Assembly (NCBI GenBank): GCA_028285205.1
Contig: JANQQA010000132.1
Coordinates: 1-32,543 of the forward strand
Direction of reading: 5' to 3'
DNA: 32,543 nt
DNA from: Bythopirellula sp.
GTDB lineage: Bacteria > Planctomycetota > Planctomycetia > Pirellulales > Lacipirellulaceae
Shown: positions 32,163 through 32,543 of the stretch, in pieces
Layout of the letters: each line of letters opens with the position of its first letter
How positions within the stretch are numbered: position 1 is the stretch's first letter
Notes under the pieces: generated by a model
Seen by the model: only the letters and a program-made list of their open reading frames with translations
Told to the model about the DNA's origin: nothing
Database searches by the model: none
Made by a program: the position numbers and the translations under genes

Positions 32163-32543
32163 CCAGAGCTTGATCGAGCACGTCTTCGATGCCGAACAGG
32201 TGGTTGCCCGACCACACGGCGGTACCATTGGTGCCGAACACGATCACCGTCGGTAGTGCTCGAATGTCGAGCATATCCTGCATCGGCATCGCACCGTAGC
32301 CGACGGGCCAGTCGAAGCCCTCGATCTTGTCAATGAAGTTGCGGATCAGCGTCAGATCCTGCTCCGACTCGCTGGTGATGCCCACAAACTCGACGCCCAG
32401 CGGGCGGTACTTGGCGTATAGCTCGGCCAACTTGGGCATTGCAGCACGGCACGGCGGACACCAGGTCGCCCAGCAATCCACGACGACGACCTTCCCCTCC
32501 AACTGCTTACGCGACATTTGCCCGTCATACGGCGACGCGTCGA
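32143..32543 (-). CDS. TlpA-like thioredoxin-fold protein, 3' part, truncated at window edge
   Basis: The frame runs open to the window end, so the N-terminus, probably with a signal or membrane anchor, is missing. The visible 133 residues are a thioredoxin-like domain of the TlpA/ResA type. They contain GKVVVVDCWATWCPPCRAAMPKL with the redox pair WCPPC, VEFVGITSESEQD, and the cis-proline loop IRALPTVIVFG. Members reduce disulfides in the periplasm, for example during cytochrome maturation. An ATG at 32517 lies inside the domain and is not the true start, because codons before it (DASPYDGQ) match the usual DGQ lead-in. The 3' end overlaps the transglutaminase gene by 20 bp. Confidence 0.9.
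   Translation of the reverse strand, partial: DASPYDGQMSRKQLEGKVVVVDCWATWCPPCRAAMPKLAELYAKYRPLGVEFVGITSESEQDLTLIRNFIDKIEGFDWPVGYGAMPMQDMLDIRALPTVIVFGTNGTAVWSGNHLFGIEDVLDQALATGARE

Overview
The window looks like a piece of a planctomycete chromosome, probably of the Pirellula/Rhodopirellula branch. The evidence is: three secreted proteins with PEP-CTERM sorting tails (one also carrying a dockerin); an ECF sigma factor directly in front of a Ser/Thr kinase with a long repeat-like C-terminal part; a tandem pair of secreted proteins of the DRxxFNYNxF type; a lone Uma2-family nuclease; and short hairpin repeats scattered between genes. The DNA is moderately GC-rich throughout. I see no insertion sequence, phage or CRISPR array. 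Assignment to a genus is not possible by eye.

Region 1 (1-5423, minus strand) is the conserved translation cluster thrS-infC-rpmI-rplT-pheS-pheT, read right to left. infC can only start at a rare AUC codon. pheT is cut by the window edge, and its last 76 bases are a fold-back copy of upstream pheT sequence, most likely an assembly or library artefact. Two repeat elements sit inside the cluster. Region 2 (5424-9377) opens with about 1 kb of non-coding DNA rich in inverted repeats. Then come a dockerin/PEP-CTERM protein, a small PEP-CTERM protein, a strong terminator, a short secreted ORF remnant and a third PEP-CTERM protein.

Region 3 (9427-16235) holds panB, a Uma2-family protein, a DCC-family thiol oxidoreductase (minus), a membrane-anchored Gln-rich coiled-coil protein with a CxxC pair, a large secreted protein of unknown function, and tRNA-Ser(UGA). 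Region 4 (16582-24059) holds, all on the minus strand, two paralogous secreted proteins downstream of a Ser/Thr kinase and its ECF sigma factor; a secreted helical protein lies divergently on the plus strand. The order sigma, kinase, paralog, paralog suggests, without proving it, one signalling and envelope unit.

Region 5 (24309-32543) contains a 6-phosphofructokinase with a mixed phosphodonor signature, a GlmM-type phosphohexomutase, an ApbE flavin transferase, a DedA membrane protein, a secreted alpha/beta hydrolase, a Cys/Pro-rich lipoprotein, a transglutaminase-like protein and the 3' part of a TlpA-like thioredoxin. Most of these are single transcription units in convergent or divergent arrangement. 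Two genes (apbE and the Uma2 gene) have a good -35/-10 pair placed so that transcription would begin at the start codon, which predicts leaderless mRNAs.
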